Positions 16,113 to 24,448 of a stretch of DNA of 33,096 bases are shown here, piece after piece. The translations under genes were made by a program, and so were the position numbers. The stretch is from Methanobacteriota archaeon (GTDB lineage Archaea > Thermoplasmatota > Thermoplasmata > RBG-16-68-12). The DNA is taken from NCBI GenBank assembly GCA_005878385.1, contig VBMN01000077.1, positions 1 through 33,096 on the forward strand, written 5' to 3'. Below the pieces are notes generated by a model, which saw only the letters and a program-made list of their open reading frames with translations, was not told the origin of the DNA and did not search any database. How positions within the stretch are numbered: the first letter of the stretch is position 1; each line of letters opens with the position of its first letter.

Positions 16113-16406
16113 GTGTACCGTATCTTCCGCCTGGCACCGGCCCAGGCCGACCTGGTGAATCTCCTGACGGCCGACGACCTCGTGAGCCGCCAGAGCCTGA
16201 CCGTCCGGGACGCGAAGAGCCTCGGCCTCAAGGGCGACGATCGATACATCCTGGTCGAGGGAAGCGATGCGGCCCTCGCCCGCGCGGTCGAGCTGCTCAA
16301 GGGGACGCTGCCGCTCAAAGGAGCCGAGGCGGACGACGTGTACCGCCGATTCCAATCTCAGGACGAGCAGGCGGCCTCGGGGATGGGCCTGATTTTCGGA
16401 CCCTAG
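16113..16406 (+). CDS. Small conserved hypothetical protein
   Basis: The product is about 97 aa from this GTG (MYRIFRLAPAQADLVNLL when initiated), mixed alpha/beta, with DDRYILVEGSDAALARAVEL and a Gly-rich end. No known domain is evident. Start choice is open: ATG 16065 (113 aa, overlapping the preceding gene by 14 bases), GTG 16101 and GTG 16113 are all in frame. The TATA-like element at 16081-16090 favours 16113. No membrane segment is seen. It ends two bases before the convergent DUF835 gene's stop. Confidence 0.65.
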   Translation: MYRIFRLAPAQADLVNLLTADDLVSRQSLTVRDAKSLGLKGDDRYILVEGSDAALARAVELLKGTLPLKGAEADDVYRRFQSQDEQAASGMGLIFGP

Positions 16407-16408
16407 GA

Positions 16409-16948
16409 TCACACGACGAGGTGATCCTCGACGCCTGCCGGCTCGGCGTCTCGCGGGAGCGCGTCCAACTCCCGTTCGAGCCAGGCAATCATCCGCCGGT
16501 TCATCCCGCGCGGATCGGCGAAGACGACAAGGAACGCGTTTCGCATCGCCGTCTCCTCGTGGAGATCGTCGACGAACCGGAGGACGCGCTCCACCCCGGA
16601 ATGGAGGATGAGGGGCTCGAGGCAATCGAGCACGAGGGCGCCGGGCCCCCGCTCATCGAAGAACGTGGTCGCGGCAGCGCGGATGTCCTGCAGCCGTCGC
16701 GGGTCCGCGTTGCCAATCCCTCGGATCGTGGTCACCCGGAGGATGTCTCCGCCGTCCGGTGAGGCGGGCGGTTGGTCGGACGTGATCCAGAGGAATGGGG
16801 TCCGGGCTTTGGCTAGAAACCGGACGAAGGAGAGAACGGTGCCGTCGGGGTCGAGCGCGAGATAGCCCAAGCCCCGCTTCAGCGATGGGGCGATTGATAC
16901 TCCCCCCTTTTGCAAGTGCAGAAGGGCCCCCTCCAATGGCCCCTTCAC
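16409..16948 (-). CDS. DUF835-like protein
   Basis: The second half (GALVLDCLEPLILHSGVERV, LRFVDDLHEETAMRNAFLVV, LERELD) matches DUF835, an archaeal domain resembling a nucleotide-free RecA/KaiC-like core and often attached to sensor modules. The first half (TPFLWITSDQPP, RVTTIRG) fits the same fold. No P-loop is present, so ATP binding is unlikely. The 179-aa length from the GTG at 16948 may be slightly long: a TATA-like CTTTAAGG lies only about seven bases upstream, so the true start could be the TTG at 16915. It lies downstream of the 86-aa gene on the same strand, 42 bases away. Confidence 0.75.
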   Translation of the reverse strand: MKGPLEGALLHLQKGGVSIAPSLKRGLGYLALDPDGTVLSFVRFLAKARTPFLWITSDQPPASPDGGDILRVTTIRGIGNADPRRLQDIRAAATTFFDERGPGALVLDCLEPLILHSGVERVLRFVDDLHEETAMRNAFLVVFADPRGMNRRMIAWLERELDALPRDAEPAGVEDHLVV

Positions 16949-16990
16949 GCCTTAAAGCCCGCGCTCTCCAATCCGCTGGACGCTTGTGGC

Positions 16991-17251
16991 TCATAACGTG
17001 CGAATCTTGTCCGCGACGAAGGCGCGGATTTCGGCGTCGTCCGGAATCGTCAGGGAGCGCTTGAACCGCTCGGTCTTGTCGGGCAGGTAGTAGCCTCGGG
17101 AGACGGAGATGAATTCGTTCGTGCCGTCCGAAGTCTTGGCCCGTTTCCGCGCCACCTCCAGGAAGTTGTTCCGCCCGAAGTTCACCTTCTCGGATTTGAT
17201 CGTCTCGAACTGCACGTCCACGTTGCGCCGGCCTCTCTCCTCGTTTTCCAT
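16991..17251 (-). CDS. Conserved archaeal small protein (86 aa)
   Basis: A compact basic protein: NVDVQFETIKSEKVNFGRNN, FLEVARKRAKTSDG, FISVSRGYYLPDKTERFKRS, then an acidic helix to the C-terminus. The Lys/Arg-rich, beta-strand-like pattern would suit a nucleic-acid-associated protein, but no family name can be given with certainty. The start ATG at 17251 has GGAGG about nine bases upstream and a TATA-like GGTTAATATC at 17323-17332 on the minus strand, giving a leader of roughly 50 bases. It is divergent from the CPBP protease gene. Confidence 0.75.
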   Translation of the reverse strand: MENEERGRRNVDVQFETIKSEKVNFGRNNFLEVARKRAKTSDGTNEFISVSRGYYLPDKTERFKRSLTIPDDAEIRAFVADKIRTL

Positions 17252-17322
17252 TCCGTCAGTCCTCCGTAACTCCTGGAGCCGATCCGCCGTTTCGGTCGGA
17301 GGGCCGCGCAACCGACGTGCCC

Positions 17323-17332
17323 GATATTAACC
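17323..17332 (-). promoter_or_regulatory. TATA-like box of the 86-aa gene
   Basis: GGTTAATATC on the minus strand, 72-81 bases before the ATG at 17251. The predicted leader contains the GGAGG ribosome-binding site. Confidence 0.5.
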
Positions 17333-17387
17333 TTCTTGACGCGGCGAAACGGGATGAACCGCACGCGCCGAACCATGTGACCGCAGC

Positions 17388-17396
17388 GTTAAATAG
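17388..17396 (+). promoter_or_regulatory. TATA-like box of the CPBP protease gene
   Basis: GTTAAATAG is centred about 28 bases before the ATG at 17420. GGAGG also sits almost against that ATG, too close for a normal Shine-Dalgarno, so leaderless initiation is more likely. Confidence 0.6.
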
Positions 17397-17419
17397 CGCG
17401 TGCTCCTCGTCTGGGAGGA

Positions 17420-19426
17420 ATGCAGTGCGTCCGCTGCGGGGCGTTGTTCGACGGACGCTTTTGTCCCCGATGCGGTACGCCCGCCATGGCGTCCGCCCCA
17501 TCCTTCGCGGCCCCGCCGAGTCCCGCCGGCTGGCCCTGCCCCCGGTGCGGTACCTTGTTCAGCGGGAACTTCTGCCCGCGGTGCGGTCTCCCGATGGGGG
17601 CCTGGGCGGCCCGACCGCCGCCCTCCAGCATGCGACCGGTCCTCTCGGTCCTGTGGACGTTGGCGATCATCGCGTTCATCGTCTTCGCTGTCACGGACTT
17701 CGCGGGACTCGCCGTGAGCCCGACCCTCATCGTACCGGGAATCCAAGGCATCCAATCGGGACAAACGGTGAACAGCGGGATGGACTTCAACGGGAACTGG
17801 ACCTTCGATTCCTGGGGCACGGCGTCGACGCCGTCGTACCAGGCCACGGGCGGAAACCAGGGCGGCTTCCTTGATATGACGTTGTTCGGAACCGGTGCGC
17901 GTGGGTTCTGGATGCAACCGTTCCGGGTCGACGGTTCTCTCCCCTACACCGCAAGCGTCCGCCTGGACCTGGAGATCGTGGGGGGACTGACGTCCGGCCG
18001 GCTCCTCGTCTCGGTCGACAGCTCGAGCTCCGTCCCCGACCCGGCGACTGCGATCACTGTGCTGACCTTTTCCGGGCCGACCGCGTGGACTTCGACCGGG
18101 CGCCTCAGCGCGGACGCGCGGCTCGCGAGCCCGGGTCTGTACTACCTCAAGATCGCCTTCCTCGTCGACAGCGCCTCGGGTCCGGTCGACGTGGGATTCG
18201 ATAATGTGCGCCTCGCGTGGACCACGGATGCGGCGGTCGTCCTCTACGTGCCGATCCCGCTGCCGTATCCTGTCATCATAACGCAGGACAAGTCCCTCTT
18301 CCTTTCCTACTATGGTCTCATCACCGCGGCAATCTTTCTCATCGGTGGGTACTACGTCGTCCGAGAGCGGAAAGAAATCTGGCGTGCATTCAAGGCGCCA
18401 ATCGAATCGATCGGCACCCGACTCCGGAGTCGGAGCGCCTGGATCGCCGTCGGCCAGGTATGGATGGCGGTCACGTTCTTCCAGGTCGCCCTGATTTCCC
18501 TGCTGACTCTGGCCGGTATCGAGCCGACGTCACCCATCAACCTCACACCTCAGAACGCGTGGGTCCTCCTGTTCGAGCTCGCGAACGCCGGAGTCTACGA
18601 GGAAATCATCTTCCGACTCGTCCTGATCGGGGTCCCGATGGCCCTCGGATCGGTCGTCCTGCGGATCATGGACGTGAACCGCGGTGCGACCGGCAACGGC
18701 TCCGGATCGGCGGGACGTTACATCGCCGGGGCATGGCGATACCTGATCGGCGGCGTCCTGCGGCGTGATTCGCCGAAAGAAGCCCTCGTCGCCGCGTGGG
18801 CTTTCCTGTTCGCCAGCTCCGCGATCTTCGGGCTCGCGCACGCGCCCGGCTGGGGCTGGTGGAAGGTCGTCCCGAGCATGGTCGCAGGCCTCGGCTTCGG
18901 CTATCTCTTCCTGCGCCATGGAGTGGGAGCGGCCATCCTCGCCCATTTCGTCAATGACTATGCCCTGTCCCTTACCTATGAAGGAATTGGCGGCGCGGGG
19001 CTCGAGGCCCTGATCAGCCTTGTTTTCATCGGACTGGCAATCGCGGGTGCGGGGTTCCTCATCTGGTACGCGATCGACGCGTGGCGCCACTTGACGGGGC
19101 TCGCGGCCCGGTTCCGACCTCCGACCCGTGTCCCCACGCTACCGCCTCCCACCCCGTATGTGGCTCCGACCCCGCCGTCCTTCGCGATCCCCCCCACTCC
19201 GTTCCCGAGCCCTCCCACAGCCGCATGGTCACCGAGTCCACCCGCCGCGTCGCCGGGCGTCGCATTCCGCGATCCAGGACGGATACCCCGAGAGTACACG
19301 CCCTCCTACGCGCCTCCACCCTACGGATATCCGCCGGTCCGGTTCCAATGCCCCTATTGCGGATGGGTCGAGGCCCGGTACGAGGCAGGCCGGTTCACGT
19401 GCACTCGGTGCGGTCGTGCGGCCTAG
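17420..19426 (+). CDS. CPBP-family intramembrane metalloprotease with zinc ribbons at both ends
   Basis: The 668-aa protein has an unusual order. Two short zinc ribbons open it (C3/C6/C15/C18 and C40/C43/C52/C55), then a membrane helix (about 71-95), an external beta-rich domain of about 190 residues (resembling a jelly-roll carbohydrate-binding fold; inference), a second helix, and a CPBP/Abi protease core with all three motifs: EEIIFR (394-399), FGLAHAPG (H474) and HFVND (H509, N512, D513). A Pro-rich linker leads to a third zinc ribbon at the C-terminus (C-x2-C-x14-C-x2-C). CPBP enzymes cleave within membranes, as in CAAX processing. The stop overlaps the UPF0201 gene's stop at CTAG. Confidence 0.9.
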   Translation: MQCVRCGALFDGRFCPRCGTPAMASAPSFAAPPSPAGWPCPRCGTLFSGNFCPRCGLPMGAWAARPPPSSMRPVLSVLWTLAIIAFIVFAVTDFAGLAVSPTLIVPGIQGIQSGQTVNSGMDFNGNWTFDSWGTASTPSYQATGGNQGGFLDMTLFGTGARGFWMQPFRVDGSLPYTASVRLDLEIVGGLTSGRLLVSVDSSSSVPDPATAITVLTFSGPTAWTSTGRLSADARLASPGLYYLKIAFLVDSASGPVDVGFDNVRLAWTTDAAVVLYVPIPLPYPVIITQDKSLFLSYYGLITAAIFLIGGYYVVRERKEIWRAFKAPIESIGTRLRSRSAWIAVGQVWMAVTFFQVALISLLTLAGIEPTSPINLTPQNAWVLLFELANAGVYEEIIFRLVLIGVPMALGSVVLRIMDVNRGATGNGSGSAGRYIAGAWRYLIGGVLRRDSPKEALVAAWAFLFASSAIFGLAHAPGWGWWKVVPSMVAGLGFGYLFLRHGVGAAILAHFVNDYALSLTYEGIGGAGLEALISLVFIGLAIAGAGFLIWYAIDAWRHLTGLAARFRPPTRVPTLPPPTPYVAPTPPSFAIPPTPFPSPPTAAWSPSPPAASPGVAFRDPGRIPREYTPSYAPPPYGYPPVRFQCPYCGWVEARYEAGRFTCTRCGRAA

Positions 19427-19800
19427 GCCTTGCGATCGACCGTGCTCTCCGCGACGTGGTCGATCACCGCGGCCAGGTCGTCCGATTCGATCTCCACCAC
19501 GATGTCCCCGAGTGGGGACCCCGCGGCGAAGTTCACCACCCCGACAAACGCGGCCTGCTTGTTCAAGCTCACGACGGTGCGGTCTCCCCGGCGACCCGCG
19601 AGAAATTGCCGTCGCGCCGTATCGCGGATCCGTTGATCCCGAATCCGCTCCCGGAGGCGTTCGAGACTCTCCGTCGTCCCGGTCAATCGGTCCTCCTGGG
19701 ACTCGATTCGCAAATCCGGAAAGAGATTTCGAAGTGCCGTGGACACAGCGTCGAGCGTCTCCGTCGGGCGACATGCCGTTTCGATCCGAACCCGGAGCAC
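19423..19800 (-). CDS. UPF0201 family protein
   Basis: This matches the archaeal UPF0201 family: an N-terminal strand VLRVRIETACRPTETLDAVS and ALRNLFPDLRI, then a central charged helix SLERLRERIRDQRIRDTARR, and a C-terminal strand DIVVEIESDDLAAVIDHVA. Members are small (about 130-150 aa) and of unknown function, sometimes placed near RNA-processing genes. The GTG at 19800 gives the family N-terminus and lies about 29 bases after the shared TATA element; a GTG at 19818 would add six residues. It diverges from the polymerase D small-subunit gene. The tail overlaps the CPBP gene at CTAG, with both stop codons inside that tetramer. Confidence 0.82.
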   Translation of the reverse strand: MLRVRIETACRPTETLDAVSTALRNLFPDLRIESQEDRLTGTTESLERLRERIRDQRIRDTARRQFLAGRRGDRTVVSLNKQAAFVGVVNFAAGSPLGDIVVEIESDDLAAVIDHVAESTVDRKA

Positions 19801-19823
19801 ATCAGCCCGATTCGCCACACCGC

Positions 19824-19834
19824 CTTTAATTTTC
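19824..19834. promoter_or_regulatory. Shared bidirectional TATA element of UPF0201 and polymerase D small-subunit genes
   Basis: CTTTAATTTTC reads as a TATA box on both strands. It is centred about 29 bases before the UPF0201 GTG (19800) and about 40 bases before the PolD GTG (19869). The two divergent starts are only 68 bases apart, leaving no room for a separate promoter pair. Confidence 0.55.
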
Positions 19835-19868
19835 TCGACCTTGCGCCTGAAGGCGGCGAAGGTTTTTT

Positions 19869-21374
19869 GTGGACCTCGCCGCCATGGGGCCCCGGATGCG
19901 CGAGGAGCTTTTGGCATTCGTAAGCGAGCGCGGCACGCTGCTCGAACCGGACGCCGTTGACTTCCTCCTGGTCCAGCGGGATCCGATCGCCGAACTCGAC
20001 GGATTCCTCCGCTCCTGTCCCGAGACGCCCTTCGTCGTCACCCTTGAGGACATCCGTCATTCGGGCGAGATCGCCCGACAGGCGCTCCGGTCCCGGTCGC
20101 CCGTCGACCCGCGACCGGTCGCCGTCGTCGCATCGGTCGCCGCATCGTTCCGGCACCTGGGGGACAAAGCCGTCGACGGACAACCCGACGTGCGGATCCT
20201 CCGAGACATCACGGGTCACTCGACCTGCGAGGGGACCCTCGAAGACTTCACCCGGTACTTTCGTCATCGGTTCCAGGTCCTCCGAGGCATGTTGCGGCAT
20301 CGCCGCGAGCTCGCGGGCGCCCAGGACATCGGGAAGGCCCGGCGTTCGACGCGAGAGGTGCGCCTGATCGGGATCGTCGCCGACATCCGGACCACGAAGA
20401 ACGGCCACCGGATCCTCGAGCTCGAGGACGAGACGGAGCGCATCCCGGTCCTCCTGCCCTCGAACTCCGCGGTCGCCCAAGAACCGGTCGTGTCGGATGA
20501 GGTCCTCGGCGTCGTGGGGACCGTGAACGGCAAGGGCCTCCTGATCGCGGCGTCCCTCGTACGGCCCGACCTGCCGACGACGAAGCCGTTCCCCGGGGTC
20601 CCGGGCCACGCCCGCGTCGCGTTCATGTCCGATATCCACGTCGGGAGTCGGACGTTCCTCACGGAGAAATGGTCGAAGGTCTCCGATTGGCTCGGCAGCG
20701 CCGACGAGGTCGCCCGATCGATCCGCTACCTGGTCGTCAGCGGCGATGTCGTCGATGGCATTGGGGTCTACCCGCGCCAGGACGAGGAACTCACGATCGA
20801 TGACATCTACGGTCAGTACGAGGCCCTCGCGCGCATGATCGGGGCACTTCCCGACCGCCTGGCGGTCGTCATGCTCCCTGGAAACCACGACGCGGTGCGC
20901 CCCGCGGAGCCGCAACCTGCGTTCCCACTTTCGATTCAGAAACTCTTCGATTCGAACGTAATCTTCGCGGGGAATCCGAGCCTCATCAGTTTGGAAGGGA
21001 TCCGGGTACTGGCTTACCACGGGCGGAGCATGGACGACCTCGTGTCTTCGATCCCTGGACTGAGCTACCAGCGACCCATCGAGGGCATGAAGGCGATGCT
21101 CCGCATGCGCCACCTCGCGCCGATCTACGGCGGCAAGACGCCGATCGCCCCGGAGGCCGAGGACCACCTGATCATCGACGAGATCCCCGACATCTTCGCC
21201 ACGGGGCACGTGCACGCGGTCGGCGTGGACCAATATCGGGGCGTCGTCCTCGTGAACTCGTCGACCTGGCAGGCCCAGACCCCGTACCAGAAGATGCGGA
21301 ACATCGATCCGACGCCCGCCCGACTTCCGATCGTCGACCTGGGGACCGGTCAGGCAATCATCCGCGAGTTCTGA
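19869..21374 (+). CDS. polB: DNA polymerase D small subunit (DP1)
   Basis: DP1 is the exonuclease/accessory subunit of the euryarchaeal replicative polymerase D and pairs with the large subunit DP2, which is not in this window. An OB-fold (about residues 165-235, VRLIGIVADIRTTKNGHRIL) precedes a calcineurin-like phosphoesterase core with SDIHVGS (D255, H257), GDVVDG (D293), GNHD (339-341) and GHVHAVG (H447, H449). The full set of metal ligands suggests an active 3'-5' exonuclease. At 501 aa it is at the low end of the family; the N-terminal domain is short. The GTG at 19869 is used; an ATG at 19884 is five codons later. The HAMAP name polB for this subunit is used; dp1 is a synonym. Confidence 0.96.
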   Translation: MDLAAMGPRMREELLAFVSERGTLLEPDAVDFLLVQRDPIAELDGFLRSCPETPFVVTLEDIRHSGEIARQALRSRSPVDPRPVAVVASVAASFRHLGDKAVDGQPDVRILRDITGHSTCEGTLEDFTRYFRHRFQVLRGMLRHRRELAGAQDIGKARRSTREVRLIGIVADIRTTKNGHRILELEDETERIPVLLPSNSAVAQEPVVSDEVLGVVGTVNGKGLLIAASLVRPDLPTTKPFPGVPGHARVAFMSDIHVGSRTFLTEKWSKVSDWLGSADEVARSIRYLVVSGDVVDGIGVYPRQDEELTIDDIYGQYEALARMIGALPDRLAVVMLPGNHDAVRPAEPQPAFPLSIQKLFDSNVIFAGNPSLISLEGIRVLAYHGRSMDDLVSSIPGLSYQRPIEGMKAMLRMRHLAPIYGGKTPIAPEAEDHLIIDEIPDIFATGHVHAVGVDQYRGVVLVNSSTWQAQTPYQKMRNIDPTPARLPIVDLGTGQAIIREF

Positions 21375-21416
21375 CCGCCGGAAAGGTTCATCGACGCGCC
21401 ATGCGTTCGACGGCCG

Positions 21417-22133
21417 ATGCGCCTCGCGGCCGTGGGGGACATTCATGGGCACGAGAACCTCGCGGCCGTCGCCGCGGACCTGGACCGCCTCGGACCTGTG
21501 GACTTGTTTCTGCTCGCGGGCGACACGACGAACCGGAATGACCTTGAGGCCTTCGGGAAGGTCCTTGAGACCATCCGAAGTCGGATTCCCGCGCCGATCG
21601 CGGCCGTGTTCGGGAACAACGAATACGCGAATGATCATCCCACCTATGTGGCCCGGTTCGCGGCGACACATCGGGTCCGGTTCTTGCAAGACGAGGCCGA
21701 GCGCTGGACGGTCGGAGGAACGACGGTCCGCGTGATCGGCAGCCTCGGATGCCTGGACCGCCCGACCTGGTGGCAACGAAAGAATCTCCCCCACCTCGCC
21801 GAGGAATACCGCCGCCGGATCGGGGTGCTGGACGAGCTGCTCGCGGGGGACGACCCGCGCATCCTCCTGACACACTATCCGCCGACGTATGTCACGATGG
21901 GGGCCGAAAAGGAAGAGTGGAGACCGGAACTCGGGTGCAAGGCGTTGGAACCGGTCCTCCTTCGACGGAGACCCGTGCTCGTGATCCACGGTCACATCCA
22001 CAAAGGGATTCCGAACGGGGAGTTGCGACCGTCGTTCAGCCGGCTCGACGATTTCGCGGAAGCGATGACGCCCCTGCCGATCCACAACGTCGCGTATCCC
22101 GTTCGTCATGCGGTTGCGACGTTCGACCTGTGA
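21417..22133 (+). CDS. Calcineurin-like metallophosphoesterase
   Basis: This is a small metal-dependent phosphoesterase, 238 aa, with GDIHGHEN (D8, H10), LLAGDTTNRND, FGNNE in place of the usual GNHE/D, LTHYPP and HGHIHKG. The missing third-motif His (Asn-Asn instead) is a known variation in this group. It resembles the uncharacterised archaeal phosphodiesterase family related to YfcE. It lies 42 bases after the polymerase D small-subunit gene on the same strand and could be read through from it, since no clear TATA element separates them. Its own substrate is unknown. Confidence 0.9.
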   Translation: MRLAAVGDIHGHENLAAVAADLDRLGPVDLFLLAGDTTNRNDLEAFGKVLETIRSRIPAPIAAVFGNNEYANDHPTYVARFAATHRVRFLQDEAERWTVGGTTVRVIGSLGCLDRPTWWQRKNLPHLAEEYRRRIGVLDELLAGDDPRILLTHYPPTYVTMGAEKEEWRPELGCKALEPVLLRRRPVLVIHGHIHKGIPNGELRPSFSRLDDFAEAMTPLPIHNVAYPVRHAVATFDL

Positions 22134-22148
22134 ATCGTGGCCGCCGCG

Positions 22149-22157
22149 GGTTTATAG
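22149..22157 (+). promoter_or_regulatory. TATA box of the signal peptidase gene
   Basis: GGTTTATAG is centred about 30 bases before the ATG at 22183, predicting a leaderless message. Confidence 0.6.
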
Positions 22158-22182
22158 TTGGTCGGCCCTTGGCACTGACGTC

Positions 22183-23178
22183 ATGGCCAAAAAACCCCGG
22201 CGGGAGCGAGACGACGAGGATCGGCCCGAGAGTTTCTGGAAGGGGCTCGCGCGGGACGCCCTCGTCGCCGGCCTGATCGTCACGGTGTTCTTGGGTGCGC
22301 TGTACCTCTACGCGGGGGTATGGCCGCCGCTCGTCGTCGTGGAGAGCTCATCGATGCAGCACGGCAGTGAGGCCTCGAGCCTCGGCGTGATCGATACCGG
22401 CGACATGGTGTTCCAGCAGGCCGCATCCACCCGCAGTTCCATCATCACGTATATCGAGGGGCGAGCGACCGGCTACGCGACCTACGGAGACTATGGGGAT
22501 GTCATCATCTTCCGCCGCGCCGGAACGCCGACGCCCATCATCCACCGGGCGATCATGTACATCACGCTCCACGCGAACGGGACGGCGGACGTGCCGGACA
22601 TCCTTCTGTTGCCCAGGGCGGAGTGGGTGGCGCAGAACGCGACCGGGACGACCCAGGTCCCGATGTACCTGAAGTCTCTCACGATCCGGCACATGGGATT
22701 CGAGCACAACATCAACATGACCTTCGCCTTCGGCGCGTACCCTGTGGGACCGCGGACCGGCTTCGTGACGATGGGAGACAACAACTCGTTCCGTCAGTGC
22801 CGCACTCAACGGGACGATTGTCGAGATGGCTACGACCCGATCTCTACCATGCCCCGCCTGGAGGACGTCCAAGGACGGGCGCGCGGCGAGATCCCGTGGC
22901 TCGGGCTCGTCAAGCTCACCCTCCAGCCGACCGACACCTGCTGTGCGAAGGGCTGGGGGGATCCCGAAGCCCCGAAGAACAGCTGGGACAGCCTCCTCAT
23001 CACGCTGATTTTCCTCGTCGCCCTCCCGTTCATCCTCGAATTCGCGGCCCGCGGGTGGACAAAGTTCGTGTCGCCACACCTACCGGAGATTCACTGGCCC
23101 TGGAGGAAATCGAAGGCCCCTCTGGACGATCAGGCGGATCCCGAGGGACCTCCCGACTGGGAAGATCAGGAACCCTAG
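22183..23178 (+). CDS. Archaeal signal peptidase I (S26B family)
   Basis: The enzyme removes signal peptides from exported proteins at the membrane. A basic N-terminus is followed by a membrane helix (about 29-49), then SSSMQHG with the catalytic Ser57, DTGDMV, the PIIHRA segment with His121 in place of the bacterial Lys, and MGDNNSF with Asp199. This Ser/His/Asp set is the archaeal/ER type. The 331-aa length exceeds many archaeal homologues: an insertion of about 60 residues lies between His121 and the GDN motif, and a second membrane helix with a basic, Pro-rich tail closes the protein. Its last codon overlaps the cdc6 stop at CTAG. Confidence 0.93.
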   Translation: MAKKPRRERDDEDRPESFWKGLARDALVAGLIVTVFLGALYLYAGVWPPLVVVESSSMQHGSEASSLGVIDTGDMVFQQAASTRSSIITYIEGRATGYATYGDYGDVIIFRRAGTPTPIIHRAIMYITLHANGTADVPDILLLPRAEWVAQNATGTTQVPMYLKSLTIRHMGFEHNINMTFAFGAYPVGPRTGFVTMGDNNSFRQCRTQRDDCRDGYDPISTMPRLEDVQGRARGEIPWLGLVKLTLQPTDTCCAKGWGDPEAPKNSWDSLLITLIFLVALPFILEFAARGWTKFVSPHLPEIHWPWRKSKAPLDDQADPEGPPDWEDQEP

Positions 23179-24407
23179 AGGAGGGTCGTCTGCACCTTGA
23201 GCCGATAGCCGCGGGCCTCGGCCAGAATCTCGTCCTTCTCGAGGACCTTCTTCACGTCGAGCGGAGGCACGGAACCCTGAATCTCCTTCGTGCGGCCGCC
23301 GCGACCAAAGGAGCGAACGCGGGCGTGCACGAGGCCGAGCATGTCCAACTCGGAGATGAGGTCGGTGACCCGACGCTGGGTCAGGGGCACGATTCCCGTT
23401 TTCCGACACAGCTCCCGGTAGGTCGTGTACACCTCGCCCGTCGTGAGCTTCGGGTTCCCGATCTCCTCGTTCAACAGGATTCCGAGGAGGATCACCTTCG
23501 ACTGGGTCGGGAGGCTCTTCACGGCCTCGATCACCGTGTCGAGCTCGATCTTGTTCTTCGCCCGTTGGACGTGTTCTTCCGTGATGTGCTCGTCCCCCTG
23601 GCGTTCCGCCAGCTCCGCGCTCACGCGAAGGAGGTCGAGGGCCCGGCGGGCGTCGCCGTGCTCCTGGGCCGCCAAGGCCGCGATCAGGTGGAGCACCCCA
23701 TCCTCCGCCGTCCCGTTTTCGAAGGCGAGGCGGGACCGCTCCGACAGGATGTCGAACAACTCGTCCGCGTTGTAGGGCGGGAAGACCATCTTCTCGTCCG
23801 CGAGGCGGGACCGCACCCGAGGATCGAGGTATTCCGTGAACTTGAGATCGTTCGAGATCCCGATGATGGAGACCCGCGCCTTCGAGAGGTCGTCGTTGAT
23901 CTTCAGGAGCTGGTAGAGGATGTCATCCCCGTTCTTCTGGACGATCTTGTCGATCTCGTCGAGGGCGACGATCACGACGCGCTTCTCTTCATCGAGCTTC
24001 TCCCGGAGGAGATTGTAGACCCGGTCCGTCGAAAGTCCCGTGAACGGGATTCGCTGATGGAAGTTCTCGATCAGCCTGTTCCCGATCGATTGGAGCACCC
24101 CATAGGGTGTGTCGACGATCTCGCAATTCAGGTAGAAGTACTGGACCATCCGCGCGCCGTCCGCCTTGCGGAACTCGTTCTCGATGTACTTCACGACCGC
24201 CGTCTTCCCGCTTCCGGTCTTCCCGAAGATGAGGACGTTGCTCGGCCGTTCTCCCTTCAGGGCCGTCACAAGGATCTGCGCGAGTTGATCGATGTGGCTC
24301 TCCCGGTGCGGCAGTCGTTCCGGAATGTACGAGGGACGCAGGATTTCCCGGTCCATCTTGAAGATTGTCCGAGTGCCCAGATACGGTTGGAAGATGCTTT
24401 CTTCCAT
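23175..24407 (-). CDS. cdc6: Cdc6/Orc1 replication initiator
   Basis: Cdc6/Orc1 binds origin sequences and loads the MCM helicase. The AAA+ core carries Walker A FGKTGSGKTAV (62-69), Walker B VVIVALDEIDK, sensor 1 SIIGISND, the arginine-finger region LDPRVRSRL and sensor 2 GDARRALDLL. The C-terminal winged helix (about 310-400: TTGEVYTTYRELCRKTG, TQRRVTDLISELDMLGLV) binds DNA. The 410-aa length and ATG start (MEESIFQPYLG) fit the family. An inverted repeat lies just upstream. The gene is convergent with the signal peptidase, sharing CTAG with both stop codons, and its neighbour on the other side is the polymerase D small subunit region about 2 kb away. Confidence 0.96.
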   Translation of the reverse strand: MEESIFQPYLGTRTIFKMDREILRPSYIPERLPHRESHIDQLAQILVTALKGERPSNVLIFGKTGSGKTAVVKYIENEFRKADGARMVQYFYLNCEIVDTPYGVLQSIGNRLIENFHQRIPFTGLSTDRVYNLLREKLDEEKRVVIVALDEIDKIVQKNGDDILYQLLKINDDLSKARVSIIGISNDLKFTEYLDPRVRSRLADEKMVFPPYNADELFDILSERSRLAFENGTAEDGVLHLIAALAAQEHGDARRALDLLRVSAELAERQGDEHITEEHVQRAKNKIELDTVIEAVKSLPTQSKVILLGILLNEEIGNPKLTTGEVYTTYRELCRKTGIVPLTQRRVTDLISELDMLGLVHARVRSFGRGGRTKEIQGSVPPLDVKKVLEKDEILAEARGYRLKVQTTLL

Positions 24408-24428
24408 GTGATCCCGCTCCCCCTAAAA

Positions 24429-24448
24429 GCGAGAAGGTTCGTTCTCGC
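24429..24448. repeat. Perfect 7-bp inverted repeat before cdc6
   Basis: GCGAGAA-GGTTCG-TTCTCGC. It starts 22 bases upstream of the cdc6 ATG and touches the TATA-like GCTTTTAG on the minus strand, a position suited to an operator or an autoregulatory binding site. Confidence 0.6.

Noticed and set aside
19683-22109. An 808-aa open frame on the minus strand under polymerase D small subunit and phosphoesterase
   Set aside because: It is the antisense shadow of two clear plus-strand genes with intact motifs; no recognisable domain.
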